Assembly: GCF_016428975.1 (NCBI RefSeq)
Contig: NZ_JAELTT010000005.1
Span: 1 to 64,000, forward strand
Source: Dyella sp. ASV21
GTDB taxonomy: Bacteria; Pseudomonadota; Gammaproteobacteria; Xanthomonadales; Rhodanobacteraceae
Length of the DNA stretch: 64,000 bases
Direction of reading: 5' to 3'
Positions within the stretch are counted from its first letter, which is position 1. Every line of letters begins with the position of its first letter. Shown piece by piece: positions 1-9,632 of the stretch. The position numbers and the translations under genes are program-made. The notes below the pieces were generated by a model. The model worked only from the letters and a program-made list of their open reading frames with translations, made no database searches and was not told the DNA's origin.

Positions 1-1
1 C

Positions 2-172
2 GGCAGGCCGCTCACCATGATTGGCGAGCAGTTGAATCTTAGCCCCAAGACTGTGTCGACCTACAAGCAGCGCCTGATGGAGAAGTTGCAGGTGGATCAC
101 GTGATCAGCCTGGCGCATCTCATGACCATCCACGGCCTGCTGGATACCCATAATAATCAGGTAGGTAACTGA
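2..172 (+). CDS. LuxR-type response regulator, C-terminal end (partial)
   Basis: Only the last 56 codons are inside the window. They form the C-terminal half of a LuxR/GerE helix-turn-helix: LSPKTVSTYKQRLMEKLQV is the recognition-helix pattern of NarL/FixJ-type regulators, followed by a short hydrophobic tail (ISLAHLMTIHGLL). The protein is most likely a two-component response regulator, but the receiver domain lies off the left edge, so signal and target cannot be told. A strong palindromic terminator follows 24 nt after the TGA stop. Confidence 0.75.
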   Translation, partial: GRPLTMIGEQLNLSPKTVSTYKQRLMEKLQVDHVISLAHLMTIHGLLDTHNNQVGN

Positions 173-196
173 TTAGGTCGCCCAGGCGACAGGCAC

Positions 197-226
197 AAAA
201 AAGCCGGACCATGGTCCGGCTTTTTT
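197..226. terminator. Bidirectional Rho-independent terminator
   Basis: A perfect palindrome GCCGGACCATGGTCCGGC is flanked by six A residues on the left and six T residues on the right, so it can end transcription on both strands. It separates the convergent LuxR-type gene and rne. Confidence 0.93.
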
Positions 227-249
227 GTGTCCGAAAGATCGCGCGGTGA

Positions 250-3200
250 TTAGCCGTGCGATGCATCCTTCTTGGACTGTTCGGCATCGGCCTCGTCGGT
301 GCCTTCGGCATTAGCCGGTGCATGCGCCGGTTGCACGGCAGAGACATCCGAGTGCGCGAGGAGATCGCCCTGGCGCGGAATCACCGGCGTAGCAGTCGGC
401 TCCGGTACCGCTACCTGCTCGGCCTCGACCTTTATGTTCTCTGGCCTGGGCTGTGCCGCCACGGTCGGTTCGACGTGCGAAGTGATCTCCGTGTGGTGGA
501 GAACGTCGAGCGTAGCGGTGCTGAGCGTTTCGGCGTGCACGGGCTCCGGCGCGGCAGCATGGGTCTGAGGCGCATGAGTGACCGAAGCCTCCACGTTAGT
601 GGTGAGCGTGTGGTCGGCGCGCTCTGTTTTTTCCGCCTTGATGGGCTCGGGCTTGGCGGCCGGTTCGGCTGCTTCGACCATTACCGCAATTGTGGCGGGC
701 GCGGGAGCTGGCTGGGCGGCTTCCGCGGGCGGCGTGACGGATTCCACTGAGGCTGCCTCCACGGACGCCGCCTCGATCTTCACGGTTTCGACGTGAATCT
801 CCTCGGCCTGCTTCTCGGGGATGGGCGGCAAGCTGGGGAGGTTGAACGATGCGGGCGAAACCGCGCTCATCACATCCTCGGCCGCAGCGTGAGCCAGCCT
901 GGTGGTTGGCGCAGCGCTTTCGCTGATCGTCGCGGCTGCCATCGAGGCTGCCGCGACGGTGGCGGCGCCCGATGCCGGTGCGGTATAGGCGGCCCGCTCG
1001 GTGCTGGTGCCTTCCTCGTCCCGATCCTCATCATCCAGATCGAATTCGTCGCCTGCACCCTCGGTCGACTGACCGTTGGCCTGCTGTGCGGCGTCCTCGT
1101 GACGACGGCGGCGGCGGCCGCCGCGACGGCCGCGGCGACGGCGCGTCTGGCCGGCTTCGCCTTCGGCGGGCGCGTCAGTGGGCGTATCGTTGCTGGCTAT
1201 CGCGTCGATGACGGGCAGGGCGGTGACGGCCTCTTTGGCGGCCTCGTTCAGCGGGGCGGTCTGCGGACGCTCAGCGGCGACAATGGCTTGCTGCTGGGGC
1301 TGCGTCGGCGCGGCGGCGTTCTGCTGGGCCTGCGGCTGGGCGGCGCGCGGCTGGCGCGGCGTCTGCTCCTGTCGGGGCTGCTTGCGCTCGGCCTGGGCCG
1401 TCTGGTTGGCATCCGCCTTGGCTTGCTGCTGACGCGGCTCCTGCGGCTTGCCGCCCTGGGCTTGCTGCTGGCGCTGCTGTTTGTTGCCCTGCTCGGCGTT
1501 GCGCTGATCCTGGCGGCCGCCCTTGCCCTGGGCTTGCTGCTGCTGACCCTTCTGGCCTTGCGGCTGCTCGCGGCGCTGCTGCTGTTGCTGCTGGGAGCGG
1601 TTGCCCTGCGTATTGCCCTGGTTCTGACGGCCACGTTCGTCGCGGCGATTCCCGCGTCCCTGGGGCTGCGTGGTCGCTTCGGCCGGGGTGGCGGCCGGTG
1701 CGGGCGTAGCCGGGGCACCTGTGCCGCGGAACCAGCCGAACAGGCGGGAGATCACGCCGCCGGCGGGCGCCGGGGCTGCGGCTGGCTGGCGGGCCGGCTG
1801 GCGGGCCGGCTGCGGGGCGGTCGGTGCCGGGGCGCTGCTGGCGGATTCTTCGCGGACCGGCGCCGGCGTGGCGGGAACGATGCCGCTCACGGCGGGCTGT
1901 TCGCTGCTACCCAGGGCTTGGCCCATCTTCGGCAGGGGCGAGGCTTCCACTGCGGTGAGGCGTTCGTAGCTGGGCTTGCTGTGCTCGCCCATATCCGCTT
2001 CGCGGATACGCTGGATTTCGATATGCGGGGTTTCGAGCTTGTCATCGGCCACGATCACTACGTGAACCTTATTGCGCAGCTCGATTTCAACCACGCTGGC
2101 GCGCTTTTCATTGAGCATGAAGTTGGCCACGCTCGGCGGGACCTGCACCAGCACCTGGCCGGTGTTGTCCTTCATGGCGTGCTCTTCGATCAGTCGCAGC
2201 GTCGACAGCGCCAGCGATTCCACGCCGCGAATGTGGCCGTGGCCTTCGCAGCGGGGGCAAACGATCTGAGTGGCTTCGCCCAGGCTGGGGCGCAGGCGCT
2301 GGCGCGACATCTCCAGCAGGCCGAAGCGGCTGATGCGGCCGATTTGCACGCGGGCGCGGTCCAGCTTCAATGCGTCCTTCAGGCGCTCTTCCACCTCGCG
2401 CTGGTGCTTGGGGCTGTCCATGTCGATAAAGTCGATCACGATCAGGCCGCCGGCATCGCGGATGCGCAGCTGGCGGGCGATTTCCACCGCCGCCTCGAGG
2501 TTGGTGTTGAACGCCGTTTCCTCGATGTCACTGCCCTTGGTGGCCTTCGACGAGTTGATGTCGATGGCGGTCAGTGCTTCGGTCTGGTCGATCACGATGG
2601 AGCCGCCGGAAGGCAGGCGCACCTGGCGATCGAAGGCGCTCTCGATCTGGGTTTCGATCTGGTAGCGCGAGAACAGCGGCGTGTCGTCGCGGTACAGCTT
2701 GAGCTTGCGCAGGGCGGTGGGCATCACCTGCTGCATGAACTCGCGCGCATCGTTGTAGAGCGATTCCTCGTCAATGAGGATTTCGCCGATGTCGTTGCGC
2801 AGATAGTCGCGCAGGGCGCGGATGAACAGCTTCGATTCCTGGTAGATCAGGAACGGTGCCTTCTGCGCCTGGGCGGCGTTGGAGATCGCCCGCCACAACT
2901 GCAGGAGGTAATCGAGGTCCCACTGCAGCTCTTCGGCGTCACGGCCGAGGCCGGCGGTACGCACGATCAGGCCGACGTCGTCGGGGACCGTGAGGTGCTC
3001 CAGTGCTTCCTTGAGCGCCTGCCGGTCTTCACCCTCGATGCGACGCGATACGCCGCCCGCCTTAGGGTTGTTCGGCATCAGCACCATGTAGCGGCCGGCG
3101 AGGCTGATAAAGGTGGTCAGCGCCGCACCCTTGTTGCCGCGTTCTTCTTTTTCGACCTGAACGACCAGTTCCTGGCCTTCCTTGAGCAGGTCGCGGATGT

Positions 3201-3462
3201 TGGACTTGTTGGGGTCCAGGCCGGGCGTGAAGTACTCGCGGCCGATTTCCTTCAGCGGAAGGAATCCGTGGCGTTCCGCGCCGTAGTCAACGAAGCAGGC
3301 TTCGAGCGATTGCTCCACGCGAGTGATGCGGCCCTTGTAAATATTGGCCTTTTTCTGTTCGCGGGAGGGAATTTCGATATCGAGATCGTAAAGGGTTTGG
3401 CCATCGACAATGGCCACGCGCAACTCTTCACGCTGAGTTGCGTTGATCAACATACGTTTCAT
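250..3462 (-). CDS. rne: Ribonuclease E
   Basis: Endoribonuclease that starts mRNA decay and matures rRNA and tRNA; scaffold of the degradosome at the inner membrane. The chosen ATG gives the family start [10 protein letters not shown], has GAGGAAA upstream and yields 1070 aa. Visible parts: S1 domain (~39-119); catalytic Asp in TAIDINSS (D301) and IVIDFIDM (D344), equivalent to E. coli D303 and D346; Zn-link CPRCEG (C402, C405). From about residue 520 the protein is disordered: Q/A/P-rich, then an Arg block ([14 protein letters not shown]) and an Ala/Glu/Pro-rich tail, matching the unstructured degradosome arm of other RNase E proteins in character. Upstream lies a long leader, as expected for an autoregulated rne. 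In-frame codons upstream of 3462 have no RNase E character. Confidence 0.97.
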   Translation of the reverse strand: MKRMLINATQREELRVAIVDGQTLYDLDIEIPSREQKKANIYKGRITRVEQSLEACFVDYGAERHGFLPLKEIGREYFTPGLDPNKSNIRDLLKEGQELVVQVEKEERGNKGAALTTFISLAGRYMVLMPNNPKAGGVSRRIEGEDRQALKEALEHLTVPDDVGLIVRTAGLGRDAEELQWDLDYLLQLWRAISNAAQAQKAPFLIYQESKLFIRALRDYLRNDIGEILIDEESLYNDAREFMQQVMPTALRKLKLYRDDTPLFSRYQIETQIESAFDRQVRLPSGGSIVIDQTEALTAIDINSSKATKGSDIEETAFNTNLEAAVEIARQLRIRDAGGLIVIDFIDMDSPKHQREVEERLKDALKLDRARVQIGRISRFGLLEMSRQRLRPSLGEATQIVCPRCEGHGHIRGVESLALSTLRLIEEHAMKDNTGQVLVQVPPSVANFMLNEKRASVVEIELRNKVHVVIVADDKLETPHIEIQRIREADMGEHSKPSYERLTAVEASPLPKMGQALGSSEQPAVSGIVPATPAPVREESASSAPAPTAPQPARQPARQPAAAPAPAGGVISRLFGWFRGTGAPATPAPAATPAEATTQPQGRGNRRDERGRQNQGNTQGNRSQQQQQQRREQPQGQKGQQQQAQGKGGRQDQRNAEQGNKQQRQQQAQGGKPQEPRQQQAKADANQTAQAERKQPRQEQTPRQPRAAQPQAQQNAAAPTQPQQQAIVAAERPQTAPLNEAAKEAVTALPVIDAIASNDTPTDAPAEGEAGQTRRRRGRRGGRRRRRHEDAAQQANGQSTEGAGDEFDLDDEDRDEEGTSTERAAYTAPASGAATVAAASMAAATISESAAPTTRLAHAAAEDVMSAVSPASFNLPSLPPIPEKQAEEIHVETVKIEAASVEAASVESVTPPAEAAQPAPAPATIAVMVEAAEPAAKPEPIKAEKTERADHTLTTNVEASVTHAPQTHAAAPEPVHAETLSTATLDVLHHTEITSHVEPTVAAQPRPENIKVEAEQVAVPEPTATPVIPRQGDLLAHSDVSAVQPAHAPANAEGTDEADAEQSKKDASHG

Positions 3463-3804
3463 TGTAATTTTTCCTCGGCTTGCCGCGCGTCGCGTGCCAC
3501 GGTGGCGCCGTAACGTCGGCGGCCTGCCGGGGATCGCGCCGCTGCGGTTAAGCGGCAACATGTCGGCATCGTTTCCGGTGCCGGGATGATTCGTGGCAAT
3601 GCGCTCGTCGCCCCGGAACCACATGGAACCGGACAAACGACAACCCGAACCGTTACGATGAAAGGGAGCAGCGACCGGCTGCCGGAGAAGGCGACCGGCG
3701 CTATCCTCGCCGACGTCACGAGCGGGCTTCCCGACACCAGCCGAACTTCGGTAGGGCGGGACGAAAGCGCCGGCCGAGTATCCTATTACGCCAGGTTTTT
3801 TTCA
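3463..3804. promoter_or_regulatory. rne/rluC divergent intergenic region
   Basis: 342 bp between the two start codons must hold both promoters and the rne 5' leader. Leaders of this length mediate RNase E autoregulation in enterobacteria; whether this one does is inference. Open reading frames extend into it from both genes, but they lack family-like N-termini. I see no clear -35/-10 pair. Confidence 0.5.
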
Positions 3805-4821
3805 ATGCAGACGGTAACTTCCCCAGACGCACCTCACGGTGTGCGTCAAGTCGAGATTGGCCCCGAGCGGGACGGTCAACGTATCGACAACGCGCTGATG
3901 ACACTCCTTAAAGGGGTGCCTAAGAGCATGATCTATCGCATCCTGCGTACGGGGCAGGTGCGCGTCAACGGGAAGCGAGCCAAGCCCGATACGCGTCTCG
4001 CCGCCGGTGACATGCTGCGCATTCCGCCGGTGCGCACGGCTGAGAAGGCGCCCGATAAGGGGCCAGCCCCCGGTCTCGTCTCAAGCGTCACTGAGTCGAT
4101 TATTTTCGAGGACAAGCACTTCCTGGTCATCGACAAGCCGGCGGGAATTGCCAGCCATGGTGGCAGCGGAGTCAGTCACGGTGCCATTGAGCTGCTGCGC
4201 GCCGCTCGTCCCAGCGAGCACTTGGAGCTGGTGCACCGCCTCGATCGGGATACCAGCGGCGTGCTGGTATTCGCCAAGACACGCGCCGGCCTGATTGGAT
4301 TACAGGCCGCCATTCGCGAAGGTACGGTCACCAAGCAGTACCTGTGCCTGATGGTGGGTCACCCGCGCAAAGCCAAGTTCAGCGTGAATGCGCCACTGCA
4401 AAAGTCGGTATTGCAAGGGGGCGAACGGATGGTAAGAGTGTCCGATAACGGCAAGCCCTCGCTCACTTTTTTCCAGGAAATGGAGCAATACCCTAGCGCT
4501 CGTCTGATGCAGGCGACGCTGGGTACCGGGCGCACCCATCAGATTCGTGTGCACTCGGCGCACGCGGGCCACCCGCTGGCGGGCGATCCCAAGTACGGCG
4601 ACAAGGAAATGAACAAGCGATTCAAGGATCTGGGCCTGAATCGCCTGTTCCTGCATGCCTCCCACCTGAGTTTTGAGTTGGATGGGCGTGCCTACAGCTT
4701 CTCCGCACCCATGCCAGATGACTTGAAGGAGTTTCTGGATGTGCTTGCTGTAAAAGGGAAAAAGATTCGCTACGTGCAGGAGCAACGCTTACTGGAAAAA
4801 GCGCGCACTGACCTCAAGTGA
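3805..4821 (+). CDS. rluC: 23S rRNA pseudouridine synthase RluC
   Basis: Converts uridines of 23S rRNA (955, 2504 and 2580 in E. coli) to pseudouridine. The 338-aa protein has an S4 RNA-binding domain (~20-85) and the RluA-family catalytic motif HRLDRDTSG with the active-site Asp at 147, then GTGRTHQIRVH and GDPKYGDK motifs in the second half. The start MQTVTSPD was chosen because conserved sequence begins soon after it; longer in-frame extensions are Arg/Ser/Thr-rich leader translation. Divergent rne-rluC is a common gammaproteobacterial arrangement. Its 3' end overlaps the convergent CPBP gene by 33 bp. Confidence 0.95.
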   Translation: MQTVTSPDAPHGVRQVEIGPERDGQRIDNALMTLLKGVPKSMIYRILRTGQVRVNGKRAKPDTRLAAGDMLRIPPVRTAEKAPDKGPAPGLVSSVTESIIFEDKHFLVIDKPAGIASHGGSGVSHGAIELLRAARPSEHLELVHRLDRDTSGVLVFAKTRAGLIGLQAAIREGTVTKQYLCLMVGHPRKAKFSVNAPLQKSVLQGGERMVRVSDNGKPSLTFFQEMEQYPSARLMQATLGTGRTHQIRVHSAHAGHPLAGDPKYGDKEMNKRFKDLGLNRLFLHASHLSFELDGRAYSFSAPMPDDLKEFLDVLAVKGKKIRYVQEQRLLEKARTDLK

Positions 4822-6288
4822 GCGCAGCCAGTGGCCGGTGAGTCCGCTTTCCACCAGGAGCGCGGACAAAGCGTGGGCTACGGCAATCGGCAGTAGTCGC
4901 GGTGCCCGCAGGAAGCACCAGGCCCACCACAGTTCGGCCATGAAGCAAAGCTGCATCAAGGCGCCATTGGGCGTGTGCAACAGGCCGAACACGGTCGCTG
5001 TGATGAGCACGATCACCGGGGCAGGTAGCTGCGTCTTCCGTAATCGCCCCATCACCACCGCCAACATGGCCCATTGCTGGAGTAGCGCCCAGGCGAAATA
5101 GGCCACGATGTGCAAGGTCGGCAACTTCGTCAGGCCGTGACCGTCGGCAGCGATAAGCGCGGCGGCAACTGGCAGCGGTACCAACGGCCACAACCAATCG
5201 GCCGTGCGATGGCCCAGCCAGGACCACGTCACCGGGCGCCGACGCCATTCGCCCTGGCCGCCGTAGATCAGTGCGGCGACAAAGGCGAGCGCGCCGGGAA
5301 TGGAGGGCTCTACGCCCCAGCGCAACCCGGCGATGAGCCAGAGTGGGCCGAATGCTATGGCTGCCGTTTCCAGCCATGGGCGTTGAACCTCCGGAGTGTG
5401 GCGATAAGCGAGCCAGCACAAAAAGGTCAGGTAAGCGCTCAGGGTGGTCCAGTCCACCCACGGTGGCAGGTTTCCGCGACCCGGTGCGGCGACGGCGCGC
5501 CCGCTCGGCAGGATCAAGGCTCCGGGCCAGGTCTGCCGAGCGCTGTCGCGCAGAATGAGCAGGGATTCGGCAGATGCGTCGGCCGGCAGTCGCACCAGGG
5601 GCGTGTTTCGGCGGACGTCGGCCGTCAGGGGATCGATGGGAAGTCGAATATCCGCTGCTTGGGCGTCGATCGGCCGAAGTGGCGCCATCGGTTGGGCTGT
5701 CAGCAGGGTCACCTGGCGAATGCGCAAAGTAGCCTGGGCTGGTAGCTGCACACGTAGCCGCAACATGTAAGTGACGACATCGGGTGGCGCGCAGGCCGCT
5801 CCGCTGACTGCGCGCCACGCCATGGAGCGCAGGTCCTGTACCCACTCGTTCGCGCCGGTATCCCATGGGGTGGCGTCGGTCTGGCACGGGGCGGCGGTTT
5901 CCGTCGCCTGATAACTCAGGCTGAGTCGGCCGCTTGCCGAGCTTTGTGCATCGAGCTTGAGGAGCGGCCAATGACGCAGATCCACTGGACCGTTCAGTGG
6001 CAGGCCGAGTTCGAAGGGCGTGCCGTCCCGGCTGGTGATGCGAAGCCCCGTGTCGCTTGTGACCAGCTCCGTTGAGCCGAAGACCCGGCGCGCCACCAGA
6101 TCATCCGGGCGTTGCAGTGGCCATTGCCAGAGCGGCTTCCCTTCACGGAGTGCCGTCCACATGGCTTCGGCGCGCATCGACAGATGCTCGCGGGTGAGCC
6201 ATGCCGAAAGCGCGGCCATGCCCCACAGGAGGATGCCCGCGGCCAGCAAGAAGCCGGCTCCGGTGATGAGGCGGCCAGGGCGGGGCAT
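4789..6288 (-). CDS. CPBP-type intramembrane protease-like protein
   Basis: 499-aa membrane protein. One N-terminal membrane segment (~9-30) is followed by a ~240-residue soluble, β-rich domain, then about seven membrane segments. The C-terminal part has CPBP (Abi) family marks: the FxxxH motif in FGLLHTPN and the last-helix His in AVAHALSALLVE. The usual first motif EExxxR is not seen; the equivalent helix reads FAWALLQQWAML, with QQ where the catalytic Glu pair is expected. It may be an inactive relative or a different membrane enzyme. It starts 6 nt after the pterin dehydratase gene stops, so the two form one transcription unit, and its end overlaps rluC. Confidence 0.7.
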   Translation of the reverse strand: MPRPGRLITGAGFLLAAGILLWGMAALSAWLTREHLSMRAEAMWTALREGKPLWQWPLQRPDDLVARRVFGSTELVTSDTGLRITSRDGTPFELGLPLNGPVDLRHWPLLKLDAQSSASGRLSLSYQATETAAPCQTDATPWDTGANEWVQDLRSMAWRAVSGAACAPPDVVTYMLRLRVQLPAQATLRIRQVTLLTAQPMAPLRPIDAQAADIRLPIDPLTADVRRNTPLVRLPADASAESLLILRDSARQTWPGALILPSGRAVAAPGRGNLPPWVDWTTLSAYLTFLCWLAYRHTPEVQRPWLETAAIAFGPLWLIAGLRWGVEPSIPGALAFVAALIYGGQGEWRRRPVTWSWLGHRTADWLWPLVPLPVAAALIAADGHGLTKLPTLHIVAYFAWALLQQWAMLAVVMGRLRKTQLPAPVIVLITATVFGLLHTPNGALMQLCFMAELWWAWCFLRAPRLLPIAVAHALSALLVESGLTGHWLRSLEVSARFFQ

Positions 6289-6293
6289 GGTGC

Positions 6294-6635
6294 TCAACGG
6301 TCGAGCAAAGCCTCGACGCGTGCGGCGCAAATGAAGTCGTTCATCGACAGGCCGCCCACGTCGTGCGTCGACCACAACACCTGGCAATGGCCGTAGCCCG
6401 CCTCAAGGTCGGGGTGATGGTCTTCCTGGTTGGCCATGAAGCCCACCGCATTGATAAAGCCCAGCGTGCGGTGGAAGTCGGGGAATTTGAAGTCCTTGAT
6501 GATGGCCTTGCCGTCGTTGGCGGTGTGCCAGCCGGGCAGGGTCGCCAGCAGCTCGGCGATGCGAGGGGCGCTCAGCTCGTTCTCCTTGCCCTTGAGCGGG
6601 GTGCAATGCTGGGTGGCGAGCGGGCTGAGACTCAT
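6294..6635 (-). CDS. phhB: Pterin-4a-carbinolamine dehydratase
   Basis: Dehydrates 4a-hydroxytetrahydrobiopterin, recycling the pterin cofactor of phenylalanine hydroxylase; cytoplasmic. 113 aa, normal for the family. Family signature residues are clear: GW near residue 35, then NAVGFMANQEDHHPDLEAGY and VLWSTHDVGGLSMNDF, which include the substrate-binding His residues. The ATG at 6635 is chosen because upstream in-frame sequence is not conserved-looking. It heads a two-gene unit with the CPBP-like gene. Confidence 0.93.
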   Translation of the reverse strand: MSLSPLATQHCTPLKGKENELSAPRIAELLATLPGWHTANDGKAIIKDFKFPDFHRTLGFINAVGFMANQEDHHPDLEAGYGHCQVLWSTHDVGGLSMNDFICAARVEALLDR

Positions 6636-6775
6636 GGCGATCGTTCCATTGCGAGATGAAGGCTGCGAAGGGTCCGAGCTTGGCACGCAAAAGTCAAAAA
6701 TGGGCAGTCGGATCAAAACAGGACTAAAATGGTGCTGTTTCGCCCGGCGTGGTCCGGGTTTGCGTCGGAGTAGAC

Positions 6776-7384
6776 ATGATCGACATTTCAGAACGCGCGC
6801 AGCAGCACTTCCTGCGGCTGCTTTCCCAGCAGGGTATCGATGGACTCGGTATCCGCCTGCGTGTGACATCGCCTGGTACGGCGGCGGCCAATTGTGAGTT
6901 GGAGTTCGTCGAGCCGACCGAGCTCGCCGGCCAGGAATGGACCATCGTCTGTGATGGTTTCGAGTTTCATGTGGATGGCGACAGTGCCGCGTGGCTGGAA
7001 GGTGCGTCAATCGATTTCGAGCCGAACGCCACCGGTGGTCAGCTCAATATCCGGGCGCCCCGTATCAAGGGCGAGATCCCAGGTGAGGCGGCGGGAGTGA
7101 TCGAGCGCGTACGCTACGTGCTGGAGGCGGAAATCAATCCGAAAGTCGCCTCGCATGGCGGTCGCGTGACGCTGCTGGAGGTGGATGCCAACGGCGTGGT
7201 GCTGTTGCAGTTCGGTGGTGGCTGCCACGGTTGCGGCATGGTGGACGTCACCCTCAAGCATGGCGTGGAAAAGACCCTGCGCGAGCGCGTGCCGGAAATT
7301 ACCGAGGTCCGCGATGCCACCGATCACACCAGTGGCAGCGATCCCTACTACAAGCGACAGGAAGGCCAGTCGGCAATCGGCTGA
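6776..7384 (+). CDS. nfuA: Fe-S biogenesis protein NfuA
   Basis: Carries and transfers [4Fe-4S] clusters to apo-enzymes such as aconitase, especially under stress; cytoplasmic. 202 aa with two domains: an N-terminal degenerate A-type carrier domain (~1-100, lacking the three Cys) and a C-terminal Nfu domain with the cluster-binding CxxC in FGGGCHGCGMVD (~155-166). Start ATG at 6776 has GGAG 5 nt upstream. It is monocistronic, closed by a terminator at 7430-7455. Two aconitases, likely client proteins, are encoded 27-30 kb away. Confidence 0.96.
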   Translation: MIDISERAQQHFLRLLSQQGIDGLGIRLRVTSPGTAAANCELEFVEPTELAGQEWTIVCDGFEFHVDGDSAAWLEGASIDFEPNATGGQLNIRAPRIKGEIPGEAAGVIERVRYVLEAEINPKVASHGGRVTLLEVDANGVVLLQFGGGCHGCGMVDVTLKHGVEKTLRERVPEITEVRDATDHTSGSDPYYKRQEGQSAIG

Positions 7385-7429
7385 GCCCGCCATGGGTGGT
7401 CGATGGTGCATGGCTAATGCATCTCAAGG

Positions 7430-7455
7430 AAAAGGCCCGCTTGTGCGGGCCTTTT
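7430..7455. terminator. Bidirectional terminator, nfuA / cytochrome genes
   Basis: AAAAGGCCCGC, TTGT loop, GCGGGCCTTTT: an 11-bp stem with a T tract in each direction, between convergent nfuA and the cytochrome pair. Confidence 0.9.
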
Positions 7456-7477
7456 CGTATCGCCAGGGCAGGGAGGC

Positions 7478-7837
7478 TTACTGTTTGCTGTCGCCCTGGA
7501 TGTGCCCCTGCAAGGTATCCAGCTTGGTCGGCAAGCTGGAGAAGTAGGCGGCGACATCTTCAATGTCCTGATCGGACAGCGTGGCGACAAAGCCCTTCAT
7601 GATGGCGTTGTCGCGCTTGCCGACTTTGTACTCATGCAGTGCTTGTTGAATATACATATTGTACTGGCCCGCCAGTCGCGGGTACTGCGGGTCGATCGCG
7701 TTGCCATCGGTGCCGTGGCAGGCGAAGCAGGTGGCGGCTTTTTGCTTGCCGTTTTCGATGTTGCCGTTGGCCAGTAGCGGGGTGCAGGCGCACGCCAGCG
7801 CGGCGCCAAGCGAAAGCAGGGTGAGCGCACGATTCAT
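7478..7837 (-). CDS. Periplasmic monoheme cytochrome c (c4/c553 type)
   Basis: Small electron carrier, exported and heme-loaded in the periplasm. 119 aa: signal peptide (~1-23, ending in LLANG), heme-binding CFACH (~37-41), and the C-terminal axial Met probably in the AIMKGF segment. Clearly paralogous to the next gene: both have AGQ..YI..ALHEYK.G.R and LSD.DI.D.AAY.SSL. It lies 18 nt downstream of that gene, in one operon. The pair looks like the two halves of a diheme cytochrome c4 carried as separate genes. Redox partner not visible. Confidence 0.9.
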   Translation of the reverse strand: MNRALTLLSLGAALACACTPLLANGNIENGKQKAATCFACHGTDGNAIDPQYPRLAGQYNMYIQQALHEYKVGKRDNAIMKGFVATLSDQDIEDVAAYFSSLPTKLDTLQGHIQGDSKQ

Positions 7838-7855
7838 GCGGTGAGAGTCCTTGGC

Positions 7856-8179
7856 TTACTTGGCGAGGCTGGAGAGGTAGGCGGCGATGTCGGCAATGTC
7901 CTTGTCGGACAAGCTTTGTGCCTGGGCCATCATGGTTGGATGGGTGCGCTCGCCACTCTTGTACTCGTGCAGGGCATTGACGATGTACTGCTCGTTCTGC
8001 CCCGCGATGCGCGGCACCGGATAATTCGGATAGGCATTGGCATAGCCCGGAACGCCGTGGCAGCCGTTGCAGGTATAGATCAACTTTCGTCCGGCAGCTT
8101 TGTCACCCTCGGCATGCACGCTGGCAGTGGCGAGAAGAGCGGCGGCCACGGTCAGGCCAAGCAGTTGCAGTCGAGTCAT
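7856..8179 (-). CDS. Periplasmic monoheme cytochrome c (c4/c553 type)
   Basis: 107 aa with a signal peptide (~1-23, ending VHAEG), a CNGCH heme site (~38-42) and a Met-containing PTMMAQA segment likely giving the sixth ligand. First gene of a two-gene unit with its paralogue downstream. The ATG at 8179 is chosen because it directly begins the signal peptide. Function as a soluble electron carrier to a terminal oxidase or reductase is inferred from the family. Confidence 0.9.
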   Translation of the reverse strand: MTRLQLLGLTVAAALLATASVHAEGDKAAGRKLIYTCNGCHGVPGYANAYPNYPVPRIAGQNEQYIVNALHEYKSGERTHPTMMAQAQSLSDKDIADIAAYLSSLAK

Positions 8180-8363
8180 CAAGATCGTCCCCACGATTCT
8201 GTGCTGGTACTCGGTGAAAGTTCTGGAAGTATAGTCGTTGCTTTCACAAACGGACAACATGCCGCAAGCCGCTGATTTATATCGGGGCGTGCGGCCTGCG
8301 CGGTCGTTCGGTACCGAGGTGCGACGGGTTCGCGCCATCCGAGTAAAGCCAATGGGAGGGGAT

Positions 8364-9512
8364 ATGCCGCAGGTGGGAAGGGCGTCGGTGCGATGGGTGG
8401 GTAAGGGGCGGGCGATGGCGATGTGTGCGCTGATGATCGGCGCGATGGGAGCGTGGGCGGGTGATGCGCCTACACATCCGCGCATCATTGGCTATGTGGG
8501 CGATAGCGCCACGTTGCCGCATGTAAGTGCGCGCAAGCTCGATGTGATCAATTACGCCTTTGGGCGGCTGGAGCCCACGGGTGACGTCAGCTTTCCAAGC
8601 CCGGTAGCCGATCGCACGCTGGCGACCTTCGTTGCGTTGCGCAAGGAAAACCCCGCGCTCAAGGTCATCGTCTCCATCGGTGGCTGGGGTGCCGATTACT
8701 TCTCCGACGTGGCCGCCACGGAGGCGGGTCGTGAGCGCATGGCCGACAGCGTGGCGGCACTGATCGAGAAACACGATGTGGATGGCGTCGACCTGGATTG
8801 GGAGTACCCCACGTTGCCAGGCCCGGGCATCTCGCATCGCCCGGAGGACAAACGCAATTTCAGTCTATTGCTGGAAGCCTTGCGCGCACGCCTGGATACG
8901 CTGGGCAAGGCGCATGGCGGTCGCCATTACCTGTTGACCATCGCCGCAGCGGACAGCGAGTTCGTGTCGGGCATCGAGCTGGAGCGTGCAGCGCGTTCGC
9001 TCGATTGGATCAACCTGATGACGTATGACTTCCACAACAGCCTCACGCCCACCACGGGGCATCATGCGGGCTTGCATCTGTCCGCGCTGGCACCCGCGGA
9101 TGATCGTGCCGGCGACAAGGCCGTCGCGCAGTTCCTCGCGGCAGGTGTGCCGGCGAGCAAGCTTAATCTGGGCGTGGCGTTCTATGGTCGCGCGTTCAGC
9201 GGCGTGGAGCCCGCGCACGATGGCGTGCAACAGCGTTACGCCAAGTACGCCGGCAGCCCCTCATGGAGCGAGTTGCTCGCTGACTACATCGACAAGAACG
9301 GCTATCAGCGTCACTGGGATGCGCAGGCGCAGGCGCCCTATCTGTGGAATCCGGCCACGCGCACGTTCGTTACGTACGAAGATCCCGAGTCGCTGCGCGC
9401 CAAGGCGGCCTTCGTCGAAGCCAAAGGGCTGGGCGGTGTGATGTATTGGGAGCACAGTCTCGATCGCAACGAAGCGCTGCTGGATGTGCTGGACCAGGCG
9501 CTGGGGCACTGA
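8364..9512 (+). CDS. Secreted glycoside hydrolase family 18 protein (chitinase-like)
   Basis: 382 aa. An N-terminal export signal (basic start, then MAMCALMIGAMGAWAG) leads a GH18 barrel beginning with RIIGYVGD. The GH18 signature DGVDLDWEYP (DxxDxDxE) supplies the catalytic Glu; KVIVSIGGW and INLMTYDFHN are the other conserved strand motifs, and VMYWEHSLD closes the barrel. The substrate is probably chitin or another N-acetylglucosamine polymer. No carbohydrate-binding module is visible. The start at 8364 was chosen over earlier in-frame ATGs because GGGAGGGG lies 2 nt upstream and the signal peptide follows. Confidence 0.9.
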   Translation: MPQVGRASVRWVGKGRAMAMCALMIGAMGAWAGDAPTHPRIIGYVGDSATLPHVSARKLDVINYAFGRLEPTGDVSFPSPVADRTLATFVALRKENPALKVIVSIGGWGADYFSDVAATEAGRERMADSVAALIEKHDVDGVDLDWEYPTLPGPGISHRPEDKRNFSLLLEALRARLDTLGKAHGGRHYLLTIAAADSEFVSGIELERAARSLDWINLMTYDFHNSLTPTTGHHAGLHLSALAPADDRAGDKAVAQFLAAGVPASKLNLGVAFYGRAFSGVEPAHDGVQQRYAKYAGSPSWSELLADYIDKNGYQRHWDAQAQAPYLWNPATRTFVTYEDPESLRAKAAFVEAKGLGGVMYWEHSLDRNEALLDVLDQALGH

Positions 9513-9553
9513 CGTCGGCGTCGTGTCGACGCCATCAATAGCGCGCTCCATTG

Positions 9554-9579
9554 GCCATCCCCGTCAAGGCGGGGATGGC
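9554..9579. repeat. Intergenic hairpin, REP-like
   Basis: GCCATCCCC and GGGGATGGC form a 9-bp stem around an 8-nt spacer between convergent genes. It resembles the other CATCCCC/GTCATTCCC-type palindromes at 40061, 41444 and 47751 and has no T tract. Confidence 0.5.
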
Positions 9580-9632
9580 GTTGGCCGGGTTCCGTGACAC
9601 GGTGCAGGTTCGCGCCGTCGATGGGCGCGCGG

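Noticed and set aside
793-3513. 906-codon ORF on the plus strand antisense to rne, and similar long antisense ORFs to acnA, acnB, fadD and rluB
   Set aside because: Low-complexity or His/Gln/Arg-rich translations without domains; they follow from high GC at third codon positions of the real gene on the other strand.
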